Part shown: positions 13,154 to 25,965 of the stretch, one piece after another
Layout: the number at the start of each line of letters is the position of its first letter
Position numbering within the stretch: position 1 is the first letter of the stretch
Translations under genes and position numbers: made by a program
Notes under the pieces: model-generated
Seen by the model: the letters and a program-made list of their open reading frames with translations, nothing else
Database searches by the model: none
What the model was told of the DNA's origin: nothing
Assembly: GCA_029931535.1 (NCBI GenBank)
Contig: JAQPZY010001695.1
Coordinates: forward strand, 426,001 to 490,000
Origin: Margaritifera margaritifera
Taxonomy: Eukaryota; Mollusca; Bivalvia; Unionida; Margaritiferidae
DNA: 64,000 nt
Direction: 5' to 3'

Positions 13154-15342
13154 CCTGAGGACAATTGGGAACCTCATCTAAGCAACCTGAGCAACATGTT
13201 GTCGATTTCCTTTGCCTCAAATCGCTCCAACTATTCACACTGGACACCTGTTTATTTGCTTGATCTGCTGAATTTGCTACCGGAAGTCGAAACTTCATTT
13301 GATTCGGGTCAGTTTGCAATTAGGCAGAAACCTGGAAGATTCAACGGTGACTGGTAAGATTCAGAAATAAGAAAAGATTTTAATAAAAAAGAGACAAAGA
13401 ATGTTGTTGAATCGTTGGTCTTACCTGAAAGAGATTGACTCTTGTTCTATTGTCTCTTTCAAGACAAATGATGGAAGAGTATGCATCTGTAACACAGGCT
13501 ATAAAAGGCAAGAAAATAAGATATCACTTGAAGAAACTCTTCCGACAGCCATGAAGCTTGATGAAGACTATGTGACAACGTGGATTGCACATATTAAGGA
13601 GAAAATGACTGACCCGTTTGATGCTGACTGAAACTGCAGCAACATTTTTAAAGATACGATTGCCACCGCTGAAACACAGCAAAGCCTGCTTTCAGCTATC
13701 TACACATGCTAGAGGAAAATGGGGGTCTAAAAGCATTTACGAACATGACAGGGAAAACAAATATCGGAATTGGAAGAGAAAAACCCCAAAATTCTAAATG
13801 TTAACATCAATCCAGAATTCTTGATCCGTCGTGGCCTAATTCTTGCCAAAAGCAGTAATGATTTTACCGTTGACACTGTGCTTAGTCATCCAATGGGACC
13901 TATCCCCCACTGCTCAATGTTGATTCACAATAAGAAAAGCAACAAAAGCAGAATTGAGTCACAAGCTGGAGAAGTTTTCGAACAAAAACACTAAGCTTCA
14001 GGATTTTCACAAAGCTGAATATGTGAACATTAGAGATCATATGGCTGCAATTCTGTCAGTTGATGGAACTACGTTATCCTCATTTGGTACACGTGCTGGT
14101 GACTACATGAAGACTACCTTAAAAGGCTTTGACCTTGCTGACACCGTTGTGGAAATTTGAGACTGATGTGATAATCCCAATTTAGTAGAAGGAGGAGAAA
14201 GAGAGTGCCGATAAGACATTACAGGGTTGGATGTAAAGAGTACGAGGTCTTTACTGGTCGAGCAGTTCTACACTGGAATAAGCTTCTTAATCTTCCAGCA
14301 AACAAACTTAAGCTGGTCAGATTTATATCTAACTTTCTGGCCGAGAGAGGCACCAAAACTCGGTCCTCCCTAAAACAAAATAGAGTATGGATTGCAGGCA
14401 GCTTTACAGATGTAGAAAATGTAAAGGTGCTCCATGCAGACAAAATAGATGCCATACTAGATTTTAAAAGTAATCAAGAGGAGGCCGACACTCTGATGCT
14501 ACTCCGTGCATTTCATGCAAACAAGGATATTGGATGAGAAGCGGTAAAGGGTCGGATTATCATCAAATCCCCCTATACAGACGTTATAGTCCATTACGTA
14601 CCGAAAATGTTAGACGGTAAAGAATTACTGATACGAATAGGAACGGTGACATGTAGCAGTGATCTGCAATGATACATACCAATTCATGATATATACCAAT
14701 CATTACCAATTTCAGATCCTCGCCGTGGTGCATGTTTAGATAGGTTGCAAATCAACTTCCGCACTCGTTGGCATCGAGAATAAATCCCTACTGAGGACAC
14801 AGGTGGACATGGCTGAAAGTTTTTTTTAATTGTTCTTGATTTGGTGGTGATGATAAAGAATCAGTCATTGCAGTGGTCAGTAAACATGTTATAGCTCTGC
14901 ATGACCCTAAGAGTATGATCAAGGAAGGGTCAAAAAGCTGAAATGAATTGGGAGTAAATGTGGCTACACAAAAAGATCTAAGTCTGATGACGTTCCACCG
15001 CATGAAGCCAGCTTTCTGCAGCATACAAAACGAGCGTCATAGCAGGCAAAGACTTCAATCAATTCTCATCTGGGAATTCAAAAGCTAGGATCACCACTGA
15101 ATCATGGAGACGAGACGGCTCTTGTCTAGTTCTTCTTGATTACTAAGGGACAATGGTAACCAAAATAAATCCTTGAGGATCGAATACAGTATGTGCATGG
15201 AACTAAAGAAATGTTTCCTGTAAAAAAACTGCACATGTTGGAAACAAAATCTGACATGCACAGAGTTGTGTCCCCTTGTGAATGGAATGAAGGCTTGTAT
15301 AATACCAGCAATCACGACAGAGATATCGAAGATGATGATTGA
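13154..15342 (+). pseudogene. Decayed EADT/TGCDSTS-family protein gene, copy B
   Basis: Same order of blocks as copy A, with EADT at 14481-14492 and the altered GCKSTS at 14743-14760. The lysine in place of aspartate and the TGA just after the EADT block (14535) are shared, so inactivation came before the duplication. Two differences show later independent decay. This copy still reads YIPIHDIYQSL near 14674-14706, which copy A has lost by a 17-bp deletion between two ATACCAAT repeats. Copy A still reads DDTIRKATK where this copy lost 7 bp. Because of that deletion the frame from 13770 stays open through the junction to 13994. Confidence 0.8.
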
Positions 15343-15598
15343 ACCATTTTATGGTATTTTGTGGTATTGCTTGTTTGCAGATCCCAAGTTTGAAAAAAAT
15401 GAACTGTTTAAAAACAATTAACTGCCATGACATCTTCTGAAATCATACTCAAGTAAATCTGTTAATATAGAAGAAGTACGGAAATGAATGTGTCGTATTT
15501 CCAATCGAAGGTCAAGACAAGACAGAAATAGTCAATATGTGACGGCGAGTGCTCAAGGCAAAAATAGTCTCATCAACTACCCCATAAGCATACGTTAA

Positions 15599-16054
15599 AA
15601 TGAGACTGTCTATCACCTGACGAAAGAGTGCAGCAAGCTTACCCAGTGAATTCAAAACCGATATGACAAGTTGTTAAGTACTATCGATACACTGGATGCT
15701 TTTTCAAATATCTGAAATAACGCAAGAAACCAATTGCACCAGAGCAGAGAAAATGGCTAAGAACACCAACTCTCTAGATAGCACATGAGGCCTGACGTTG
15801 TGGTTGAAAATGTGAGTAACCTGGCCTACATCCTAGATGTCCAAGGACAAATAGACTCACGCAAGGAAATCGAGAATCAAGAAAAAATTAGAGTAAAATG
15901 GCCAGCCATGTATCAGAAAGGCCTGGGAAACTTAAAAAAGGTCTTATTTGTGGTGGCAGCACTGGGAGTAATATCCCGTAAACTTGGAGATGGGCTAAAG
16001 AGGGCAATACTACAACTTCGACTGAACACATTCTTGACGGTAGCAACCCTGTAG
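15599..16054 (+). pseudogene. Non-LTR reverse-transcriptase C-terminal tail, copy B
   Basis: Duplicate of the tail at 3318-3771, with ETVYHLTKEC at the start and an open 89-codon stretch at 15785-16054 carrying RPDVVVE and VVAALGVISRKLGDGL. Its one coding difference from copy A is R to Q after DVQG. No upstream polymerase domain is present. Confidence 0.7.
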
Positions 16055-18421
16055 ACAGAAAACCTAGTGAGAAGGTTCTTTCATTTTATGTAGAATGTAA
16101 CAATCTTGATTTTTATATTTATTAACACCATCTCAGATGGATGTGGATAATATAGATGCCCAAGACCGTGCTGTTCATTTATTGCCTTTCTAACATCGTT
16201 AATTATTAAAATCACTATGTAATGGTTATTATCTTCTTGTTTCACTGGTGGGTATTTAGTTATTGCCCAAAAGATCAGCAAGTCTCAGAGTTAAGTTAAT
16301 TACATTTATCTGGGTATTGGTGAACTGAGAGGTCGGATGTCGACGAAAAGTGATATGATTTTACAATGACCTTGGTAGTTCAGTGCCTAGAAATAAACCA
16401 CAAGTTACTTGAGAAGAGAAAGTTCACAATTACTTGGAGTTGTCTCCGCTTCTCGTGCTATATTTCATTATAGTTTAATTAAACGTAAATCGTGAGTTTT
16501 ATATTTGATGTTTAATATCAAAGACCAAACGTATTTATCACACACGATGCTTAATAATGTGGAACATAAAAGGCACATGTGCGTCTAAATGGTTCAGAAA
16601 GAAGTGTGTGAAAATACATTATTGAGCGCTTGAATTTTGGTTCTTTTAATTTGAAATATTTCTTATCATGGCAAATAAATTCGTTGAGAACGTGCTTGTC
16701 AGCGAAGGACAAGTAATATCTTTTCGCTATGCACCCAGTGGACTTGGGTCTCATTAAAGTGCTTCAGTCTTAAATGGACAAGGAAATAAAGTCACCCATT
16801 AAGTAAGACTCAGTTTATATACTCCTCTCAGAGAACAGACAAATATTCAATGTGAATTCAAAAATAACCCAGACACTTATGATCAGGAATATTGCATTAG
16901 TTGTTGATATTTTCACATCAGATAGATTGAATCCGTTTACTGAGAACTTGTCTTCTAAATCTTGTATACAAGCATATCTAGACGATATCTCACTTAAACG
17001 TACACCTTCTTAAACATCCGTGAGTCAACGATGATCTGTAATGCATCTTATTCTTCGATAATTTGCAATTTCAGGGTCCAAGCGACTAAAGCAAATGTCT
17101 GCTTGTAACACATGAATTCTTTAAAGGATTCGTCTAGCATTCAAGCACTGTTTCATACTATCTCACATCATAGCAAGATATATCCATAACACAGGCCTAT
17201 TCCTCACCGGACATTGTAATCATAGTCCAATGTGCCATCAATTTGAAATATAAATTGGCATGCATTTTGGTTGGTTATAAATACGAAGCTCAAAGGTAGG
17301 ACACTAAAGTCTGGGATAAAAAATGTTTACACATATATAGCTGATAAAGCGATCGTAATTGTACAAATATCCAGTTTATGATGTACGTAAAATGTCGAAA
17401 TAATTATGTCTGCATACTTAAATTGGGCACAATTTCCCGGGAGATTACATCCGTTAACCTTTACTACTGTCATTTCATTTCGAAAACGCATTTATATGAA
17501 ACCATATATGTATGCAGAGAAGGTTTTATGAAATTAGTGGATTCAAACTAGTTTTTCACATAGAAACTGCCATGTGTGGCAGTTAGTGGGCAGATGAAGG
17601 TCTACAGTAATGCCGAGACACTTCTAAGTCTCGTTCGAAAGATTTGAGAATAATTTATGCTGCAAGTCGTCAATCTGAGGTTTCCTTGGAAGTTATTTTT
17701 GCCTTGCCACAAAAAAATCGTAAATTGATATCAAGGCATGGCATGGCATGTGTCTCTCCTAGTGAAGAATAATTTTAAAAATAGGTTTCGAAATTCACAT
17801 CAGCGTCTAGTTCCCAGTTCATCGGAGAGGCCAAGATCGGACAGGCAAGATAAAATGTAAATAAAACCTAGGGTGATTTCCAGTAGGTTTTTCGTCACCC
17901 GCACGTAATCAAACGCACGAAAAGGTTAACGTGGCACATGCAATTGTAAACAACCCACCGATAGCTACCTCGTGGGTTGACAAAACCAAGTGTAGGGCAC
18001 GTGTTCTCACTGTTTGTGTGTCACTACCAGACGATTTTAACCCAACCTAAAACCTCTTCTACCTCAAAACGGTCTATTAGACCCAAACGAAAACGAAGAT
18101 AATTCTCTCAACACAGTTCATGTTTACATCCAAGTGAAAGCGATGCTCATTTAAAAAACTTCCACGTCACTGAGCATAGTAAGTACCATATTTAATCTGA
18201 AAAAACAGGGGTATTTTATGAATTACACAAGCTGTACTGGACGACTTGGGAGGCAAGACAATCGTTTTACATCGTTAGGAGTTCGTCATAATAGTTTAAA
18301 TTTGGTTTTGGGAGAGAATACAGTTTTAAAAAATCTTGAAGGAGTTGTTAATGTTCCCCTTTCTTATTGTTGGATCAAAACTTGCACGAATACGACACGA
18401 CTTGGCTGAAATAGGTCTCCT

Positions 18422-18525
18422 GATTTGATGTGAGGAAATGATCCTCATCCACGACTTGATATGAGGAAATGATCCTCATCCACGATTTGATGCGTAGAAA
18501 TGATCCTAATTCACGATTTGACATG
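18422..18525. repeat. 31-bp tandem repeat, about 3.3 copies (copy B)
   Basis: Counterpart of the array at 6128-6230, with the same three and a third units and no copy-number change. Confidence 0.9.
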
Positions 18526-18767
18526 AATGAATAATGAAGTGTTTGATTGTTGGGAAATCCATAAGCTGTCCTCTCATATTCTGTGTTTGTAAAAAATAGA
18601 ATCAAGAGCTGTCTTTTCGGGAAAAACACGGATTTCCTAAAATAAAAACTGGAACATAACTGTTTTTAAGCATAAGTTTGAGAAACTTAATTCATCAGGA
18701 AGACAGAACCAGAACATCTCGTGCGTACAAAGTGTTTTACAAACATTACGAAAAGGTTTAAACGTTA

Positions 18768-19438
18768 GTTCTTAAAACCGCATGACTAGTAGTTTTGCGC
18801 TCCACTACTTTTTATCGAATTCTCCGCGACTTTTCCGTCCGTAAAAGAATTAACCGGTAAACATTTCCATAATTTAATAATAATTTTTTCTTGGTTTCTT
18901 GAATCGTAATAATAAGCACACGCAAATTAAATAATCCATTTATACAGCAATTTAGTAAAACTTTAAAACAATAAATATAATCTGTTATAAGTTACCATAA
19001 ATGAAATAGCGTTTTAAAAGATCCGCGTTCTTTATGTGTCATTAGGTTGATAGATAATATGCATCCATACATAGCAACTTACCTTATATAAATGTTAAAA
19101 GCTAACATTTTTCATAATACTATAATTGAAGTATCCCAAAAGCTTTGCGTGTGAAGAAAACATTAGGATGTTCTAATTAATTGGGGATGATCTCTTTAGA
19201 AATCGAAATGGCTTAAGCCCATGAACTCACTAGTGCTGATGAAACCATTCCATCCCACGTTCTCGCGCAGTATGCAAATATTGCAAGTGGGTAAATGCTT
19301 CACATAAATTATGCATATGTCTGAACTGTTTCTATGATAACATCGGCGGAAATAAAACTAGCATACATTACCTGATCGAACACAAAATCTTTGTCATTAA
19401 TTATGCCAAAATTATGAAGCAACTTAGTGTAGAGTCAT
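18768..19438. other. Unassigned DNA after copy B
   Basis: Starts at the duplication breakpoint. No motif, element end or gene recognised. Confidence 0.5.
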
Positions 19439-19780
19439 CAGTAACACACCTACCATTGTACATTGTCATAAGCCGCTTAATAGATACAGTAACACACCCA
19501 CCATTGTACATTGCCATAAACCGCTTAATAGGTACAGTAACACACCTACCATTGTACATTGTCATAAGCCGCTTAATAGGTACAGTAACACACCTACCAT
19601 TGTACATTGTCATAAGCCGCTTAATAGGTACAGTAACACACCTACCATTGTACATTGTCATAAGCCGCTTAATAGGTACAGTAACACACCTACCATTGTA
19701 CATTGTCATAAGCCGCTTAATAGGTACAGTAACACACCTACCATTGTACATTGTCATAAGCCGCTTAATAGGTACAGATT
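19439..19780. repeat. 48-bp minisatellite, 7 copies
   Basis: Units beginning CAGTAACACACCTACCATTG start at 19439, 19487, 19535, 19583, 19631, 19679 and 19727. The first two differ slightly (AGATACAG, CACCCACC, GCCATAAACC); the last five are identical. Since 48 is a multiple of three, one frame stays open on each strand (19414-19788 plus, 19401-19757 minus). Both are repeat-encoded and I do not call them genes. Confidence 0.97.
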
Positions 19781-20087
19781 TTATTTAAAATTTATTTTTC
19801 GGACATTGAGAGGCAATAAGGCGATTATACTAATTCAACATTTGTAAAAACATTCATTTTGTTTTTATTTATTTATTTATTTATTTATTTTCTGCACACT
19901 TTTACAAAGCTCTAGAGTAATTTCTCTGTGGAAGAGTAGATAGTACAGTAGACAGGAATAATAATTCAGCAGCCTGTACGACTGATTCGTAAAATTTAGT
20001 TACAACGACCCCGTGCTACCGCATTGAAAGCGTGATAAACTAAAATTAATATAACTAGAGATACTAGCATATCGGCATCCCTGTTTA
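19781..20087. other. Unassigned DNA with a TTTA tract
   Basis: Holds a (TTTA)n run at 19863-19892 and otherwise nothing recognisable. Confidence 0.5.
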
Positions 20088-20686
20088 TTATAAAACTGAC
20101 AATATACTCTCTGTACTATTTGAACTATCTGTACCATTTGAACAATTCGAAAATATAGCACAGATAATACATGATTCAAATGACCTGTGATAGTTCTGGA
20201 CAACTGGAACAATCTGTGAAATCTTAAATCTGGTTATCAATTTTTTTTTTATTGCCTGGTGATGGTAATTGGCAGATAATCTGCTTGTAAACCTTAATCT
20301 GCTATTTTGTATCCACCAATGTAGGCAATTAATTCCAACTGTTTTATCGTTATCTATAATATATCCAGGAGTATATTCTATTTCATCTTTGTCCTTTGTA
20401 AAAGTTTCTACCTCAATCAAATATTTCTCCATCTTATGCAATATCCCAGCAACGTTTTGGGTAATATTGATGTGTAAAAAGTCGATTATTTCCTTTTCCA
20501 TTTTTTACTAAATTGTTCTTAAATATGCAATCAGATTAGTAAGTTCTACATCTGCAAGCTCTACTTTATATGGTGCTATCATAATATCTTCTGAGCTGTT
20601 AAACAGTTTTCCAACTCTGTTTTACGATCTTTCTGGTATAGCAGTCCTCTCCGAGATAATGTATTGATTTTTAATCTTGACTCCAT
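20088..20686 (-). pseudogene. Possible broken protein gene of unknown family
   Basis: On the minus strand three adjacent stretches read like protein: one from ATG at 20686 (ESRLKINTLSRRGLLYQKDR then a KTELENCLTAQKIL stretch, ending in a stop); a second in another frame (IAPYKVELADVELTNLIAYL), followed by two stops; then in that frame a 137-codon open stretch from 20501 to 20088 with EKEIIDFLHINITQNVAGIL, and EYTPGYIIDNDKTVGI further on. Composition is soluble and not repeat-like, and the three pieces flow into one another, which is the pattern of a decayed gene or exon. The final part (from about 20150) turns into NCSNGTDSSNSTES low complexity. I do not recognise the family. Confidence 0.35.
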
Positions 20687-20689
20687 GTT

Positions 20690-22320
20690 TCTGTAATCTA
20701 AATTCGCAAAGTATCTTCACAATATGGAATGTATTCCACCACAAAACAGTGTTTTAACTAATGCGGTATTTTGTCGACTATGCGTTCGTTCTTGTAACAG
20801 CATTATGATGTCGCAGAATGTTTCGGTAATTGGAAATGGTTGACATCTCTGTTGGTCATTTCCTTAGTATAGTCTACTTGACTTGGCTTATATTTGTTAG
20901 TAGGTTAGTATTGTTTGCATTTTCTAGTAGAAACCAGCTACCAAAAACTGGCGGCTGCACTTTCACATTTGCCCATTTTTATGCCAGTAGTGGAAATTTA
21001 AATTTTGTCTTACTCCATGTCAAGGGTAGATTATTTTCCAATATATGTTTTAGGGATGCTTATTTGTTATGCTTTTTAATTCGTAATATATTAAAGTCTG
21101 TTTTTCTCTTGCTGTTTATTGTTTTCTGTGTTTCCATGCTTTTGGTTTGAAAATGGGGGGGGGGGGTAATATTTTATCTAACTTAGATGGAAAAGTGTGA
21201 AAGTTTGATGGTAAGAAATCTATTGGTTGCAAAGGTAGTAGTGAAAAAAGGGTAGCGACCGAGTACCCTATATAATATGGAGCAATCATCATTCATACAT
21301 TGTATAAGACTTTAATTTTATTTGTTACATGGCATATTTTCATTTGAAGTTAATGCCATACTATATGTTGTCAAAGCTATCGAAGTTGTCAATACCTCTT
21401 TATACCTTCATACCTCCATACCTCATGAGGTAAAGAGAGAAGTAAGGTGAATAGTTTCGTTCATTCACTTAGGTCCACCAGGTCAAAAACAGTCATACAT
21501 TTACTTACTTGAATCTGTTGCCTAAACTTTATTTTTTAAATTCTATTTTGATTTATTCTTTCAATGTTCCTCGATCAAGTTCTCCCCTGGATTAAGTTTG
21601 ACGTAATTAATATGAACTTTAGTTTTCTGATGCTCTTAAAAAGAACTACATTTAACCTCAAAGAACTAGATTAACCTCCTTTTTACACGTACATTTGAAA
21701 GTATCACCATCGATTACTCTCAATTTAATAGTAAGCTAAACTGTAGCCTTTCTCCTTTTTCATACTTGTTTGCACATTCTTTACATCTCTAACATTTTTG
21801 TCTTCTATCACCTGTTTTCTCCATCTCTTCTTCTTCTGCCAGCTGTCCAGAACTATCACATGTCATTTGAACCATATATCATCCATACTATTTTTTATCA
21901 AATGGTTCAGATAATACACAAAGTACAGTGTCAGTAGTATAGTAAACAGGATTACTAACTGATCAACATGTTAGTATCTCTGTTCATATTAATTGTTTTT
22001 TTATCACGCTTCCTGTTGGGTGGCATGGAGTCGTTGTAACTTAAATTTATGAATCAGAATAGTACAGACTGGTGAATTGGTATTCCTGTTTACTATATTA
22101 TTAGAGTCACTTGAGCAAAGATTGACTATAAAAATAACTATAATACCTTTCAATTCCAATGACGGTGTTTACCTTGAAATGTCACCAAGATGGGTATCAG
22201 AAAACTTCTGAAATTCATAGGCATAAATCTAACAAATAAGTTTACCGGTTCCTACATAACTAGAATGAATCAAATGCTCAAATTACTGCGTTGTTCTATT
22301 TACATCATAAAATATAATCT
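20690..22320. other. Unassigned AT-rich DNA
   Basis: A hydrophobic 106-codon frame at 20830-21150 has no recognisable motif and is probably chance. A run of ten G lies at 21157-21166. No gene called. Confidence 0.5.
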
Positions 22321-24073
22321 GGTTGATTCTGTGTTCGTGGCCAAACACGTCACTACATACTTGGGTTGATCATGTGTTCGTGGTCAAACACATCACTAAA
22401 ATTCTTTTGAGTGATCATGTGTTCGCGGCCAAACACTTCACTAACATGCTTTGGTTGATCATGTTTTCATGACCAAACACTTCTCTAGCATGCTTTGATT
22501 GATCATGTTTTCATGGCCAAGCACTTCACTAAAATTATTTGAGTGATCACGTGTTAGCGGCCAAACACTTCACTAACATGTTTTGGTTGATCATGTGTTC
22601 GTGGTCAAACACTTCACTAACATGTTTTGGTTGATCATGTGTTCGTGGTCAAACACTTCACTAACATGTTTTGGTTGATCATGTGTTCGTGGTCAAACAC
22701 TTCACTAACATGTTTTGGTTGATCATGTGTTCGTGGTCAAACACTTCACTAACATGTTTTGGTTGATCATGTGTTCGTGGTCAAACACTTCACTAACATG
22801 TTTTGGTTGATCATGTGTTCGTGGTCAAACACTTCACTAACATGTTTTGGTTGATCATGTGTTCGTGGTCAAACACCTCACTAACATGTTTTGGTTGATC
22901 ATGTGTTCGTGGTCAAACACTTCACTAACATGTTTTGGTTGATCATGTGTTCGTGGTCAAACACTTCACTAACATGTTTTGGTTGATCATGTGTTCGTGG
23001 TCAAACACTTCACTAACATGTTTTGGTTGATCATGTGTTCGTGGTCAAACACTTCACTAACATGTTTTGGTTGATCATGTGTTCGTGGTCAAACACTTCA
23101 CTAACATGTTTTGGTTGATCATGTGTTCGTGGTCAAACACTTCACTAACATGTTTTGGTTGATCCTGTGTTCGTGGTCAAACACTTCACTAACATGTTTT
23201 GGTTGATCCTGTGTTCGTGGTCAAACACTTCACTAACATGTTTTGGTTGATCCTGTGTTCGTGGTCAAACACTTCACTAACATGTTTTGGTTGATCCTGT
23301 GTTCGTGGTCAAACACTTCACTAACATGTTTTGGTTGATCCTGTGTTCGTGGTCAAACACTTCACTAACATGTTTTGGTTGATCCTGTGTTCGTGGTCAA
23401 ACACTTCACTAACATGTTTTGGTTGATCCTGTGTTCGTGGTCAAACACTTCACTAACATGTTTTGGTTGATCCTGTGTTCGTGGTCAAACACTTCACTAA
23501 CATGTTTTGGTTGATCATGTGTTCGTGGTCAAACACTTCACTAACATGTTTTGGTTGATCCTGTGTTCGTGGTCAAACACTTCACTAACATGTTTTGGTT
23601 GATCCTGTGTTCGTGGTCAAACACTTCACTAACATGTTTTGGTTGATCTTGTGTTCGTGGTCAAACACTTCACTAACATGTTTTGGTTGATCATGTGTTC
23701 GTGGTCAAACACTTCACTAACATGTTTTGGTTGATCATGTGTTCGTGGTCAAACACTTCACTAACATGTTTTGGTTGATCATGTGTTCGTGGTCAAACAC
23801 TTCACTAACATGTTTTGGTTGATCATGTGTTCGTGGTCAAACACTTCACTAACATGTTTTGGTTGATCATGTGTTCGTGGTCAAACACTTCACTAACATG
23901 TTTTGGTTGATCATGTGTTCGTGGTCAAACACTTCACTAACATGTTTTGGTTGATCATGTGTTCGTGGTCAAACACTTCACTAACATGTTTTGGTTGATC
24001 ATGTGTTCGTGGTCAAACACTTCACTAACATGTTTTGGTTGATCATGTGTTCGTGGTCAAACACTTCACTAAC
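22321..24073. repeat. 44-bp satellite-like array, about 40 units
   Basis: The unit is TTGGTTGATCATGTGTTCGT followed by GGTCAAACACTTCACTAACATGTT. The first six or so units (22321-22560) are diverged in sequence and length, for example CGCGGCC in place of CGTGGTC. From about 22580 the units are almost identical. Between about 23160 and 23640 ten units carry GATCCTG instead of GATCATG, with one GATCATG unit among them and one GATCTTG at the end. Each unit holds a TGATCA palindrome and a short GTGTT...AACAC dyad. The array ends abruptly at CTAAC/TTTTCG. Confidence 0.98.
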
Positions 24074-25770
24074 TTTTCGATAATAAACTCTTAGTACTCT
24101 TAGTACTTATAAAACAAAATCTGTGAAAATGTTTGTTCAAGTACTTCACTAAGAGGCCCTTTCGTTTATCAAATGAAAAATAGATATCTTGACCATTTGA
24201 AAAAAAAATTAATCCGGAATAACCGTACTAGGTGCCATAATTCTATCTTGGTTATTCCATTCTAAAACATTTTAACCGTATTTTGTCGCGTGTTTGCTGG
24301 TCTTTTAGAAACGCAAAAATTAACATAAAAAAATTCGTTTCAAAAAGTTTTACCCTAACAAATTTGTCTATTTTCTAACACGCTCTACCAGGAAATGCGA
24401 TTGTGAAGTTCTGTTGTTTCCTATTTTTATTTTGGAGTTTTTTAAATTTATTTTTTTATTATACTCATAGATATATTAACACTATCAATTGTCCACTTCT
24501 AAAATATATGTGAAATGTTTTAAGCAATTATCACTCTAAATAATAATATCTGTTATCTCTCTCTATTTTAAACTTGTGAATGAGAACATTCCAGAGAATG
24601 CGCAAAAATCGCATTAAATGCAAACAATAAACCAATAAAAATTAAAATCACTTCATATCTGAATACCTAGGAATAACGAAGAGTAATACTAAAAAGTTGG
24701 AAAATTAACAAAATTAAATCTACGCAAAAATGTTCAGGTGGTGGTGGGGGCGGGAGCCAAGAAAGTTTGCATCCACTTAAAACGTTATCAATCCGTATCG
24801 GAAGAGTCGGTTTTTCAGAGATACTCTTGTATTGTATATATAATGGGTATCATCTGTAGAAACACAGTAATAATTGATTTGTTTGTTTCAGAGTACGGGA
24901 CAAAATATTTCCGAATTTCATTCAATTTTATATCGTGTCTGGAGTATTTCTCAATTAGGGACATATTTTCACCAGAGATGAACGAAATGTTATCAACCTA
25001 TAGCAAATACAGGGTGCGGCTTTGTGAAGATTGATCATTTATTCAATTAACAACAGCTGCAAGTGAAACAGCTGTAAATGACTTCAAGCAGCAGTGAACT
25101 ACATTTGAACCATTTGATGCCTATGGCTCAATTTATCATATCACCATTAACAATGATATTGTTTTTATTTTTAAACAATTGTTGGTATAATATTAAACGG
25201 TCACACAAAGAAACCATGAAACACTATTTCACACTATATATCGAATCACAGAAATTTTTGGGGATATGTTATACAACTGATATCAACATGTCTCGTTATT
25301 TATTTATTTTTTGTTGTTGTTGCCAGAAATCCGAAAATTTTAACAACTGACAAACTGACATAATTGGATCTAGATGTGTGTGTGTGGGGGGGGGGGATAA
25401 GCAGGTTCCCCCCTCCCACCTAAAAAACTAGTGCGAAACAACCGTAACGTTTCCCAGAGTAAGTTTTCTTTACAGTTAGATGGTTAAAAGTATGCCCTGG
25501 AAAGGAGCAAAATGACTGAGTTTCCGAGGTTTCGCTACCTTGGCCCCCACTAGGGGTTCAATCCCACAGGTTCGTTTCCTTCTTGTTTACTCTCCCCGCC
25601 TAAACGATATTCCTGGATTCAATGACAGCCGATAAAGCTCAGTGATATGCCTTTTGACACCACTCATACACCTTGGGTATATCTTATACTTTGGACAACG
25701 TCATAACGTTATGGACACCATTACTCATATATATTATGTTGTTATATGAAAAGTCACGACTCTTGTCGTG
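24074..25770. other. Unassigned AT-rich DNA
   Basis: Frames at 24738-25034 and 25078-25350 have no recognisable motif. A GT/G-rich tract occupies 25374-25397. A GGGTTCAATCCC sequence at 25555 resembles a tRNA B box, but no A box or element body could be seen. Confidence 0.45.
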
Positions 25771-25965
25771 TCATACATTGTATTATGTCGTATAATGCTC
25801 TCAGACAGTAAGCAGTCCTACATTGTTTTATGCCGTATAATGCTCTCAGACAGTAAGCAGTCATACATTGTGTTATGCCGCATAATGCTCTCAGACAGTA
25901 AGCAGTATTCGTGTGAATGTTTTATGCCGTATAATGCTCTCAGACAGTAAGCAGTATTCGTGTAA
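25771..25965. repeat. 45-bp tandem repeat, 4 copies
   Basis: Units with TATAATGCTCTCAGACAGTA as core start this core at 25791, 25836, 25881 (CATAATG) and 25930. The last unit is 4 bp longer and carries a TATTCGTGTGAATG insertion at its front, which is repeated after it. Confidence 0.93.

Larger units (their letters stand above)
12271..18767 (+). repeat. Recent 6.5 kb segmental duplication, copy B
   Basis: Matches 1-6473 base for base except for about twenty substitutions and five indels. Relative to copy A it has an extra T near 12679, lacks 7 bp at 13925/13926, has 17 extra bp at 14684-14700, 2 extra bp near 15773 and 11 extra bp at 16098-16108. It contains a second copy of each pseudogene described for copy A, plus the same non-coding flanks (12271-13153 and 16060-18767). 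The right breakpoint is at 18767/18768. Confidence 0.97.

Noticed and set aside
1..18767. The 6.5 kb duplicate as a single mobile element
   Set aside because: No terminal inverted or long terminal repeats at the visible breakpoint and no target duplication; the left end of copy A lies outside the window.
20830..21150. 106-codon hydrophobic plus-strand frame
   Set aside because: No motif, no homologous second copy and AT-rich codon content typical of chance frames here.
22321..24073. CRISPR-like array
   Set aside because: Whole 44-bp units are repeated with no unique spacers; it is a tandem satellite in eukaryotic DNA.
25490..25600. Possible SINE or tRNA from GGGTTCAATCCC
   Set aside because: No A box at the right distance, no central domain and no tail.
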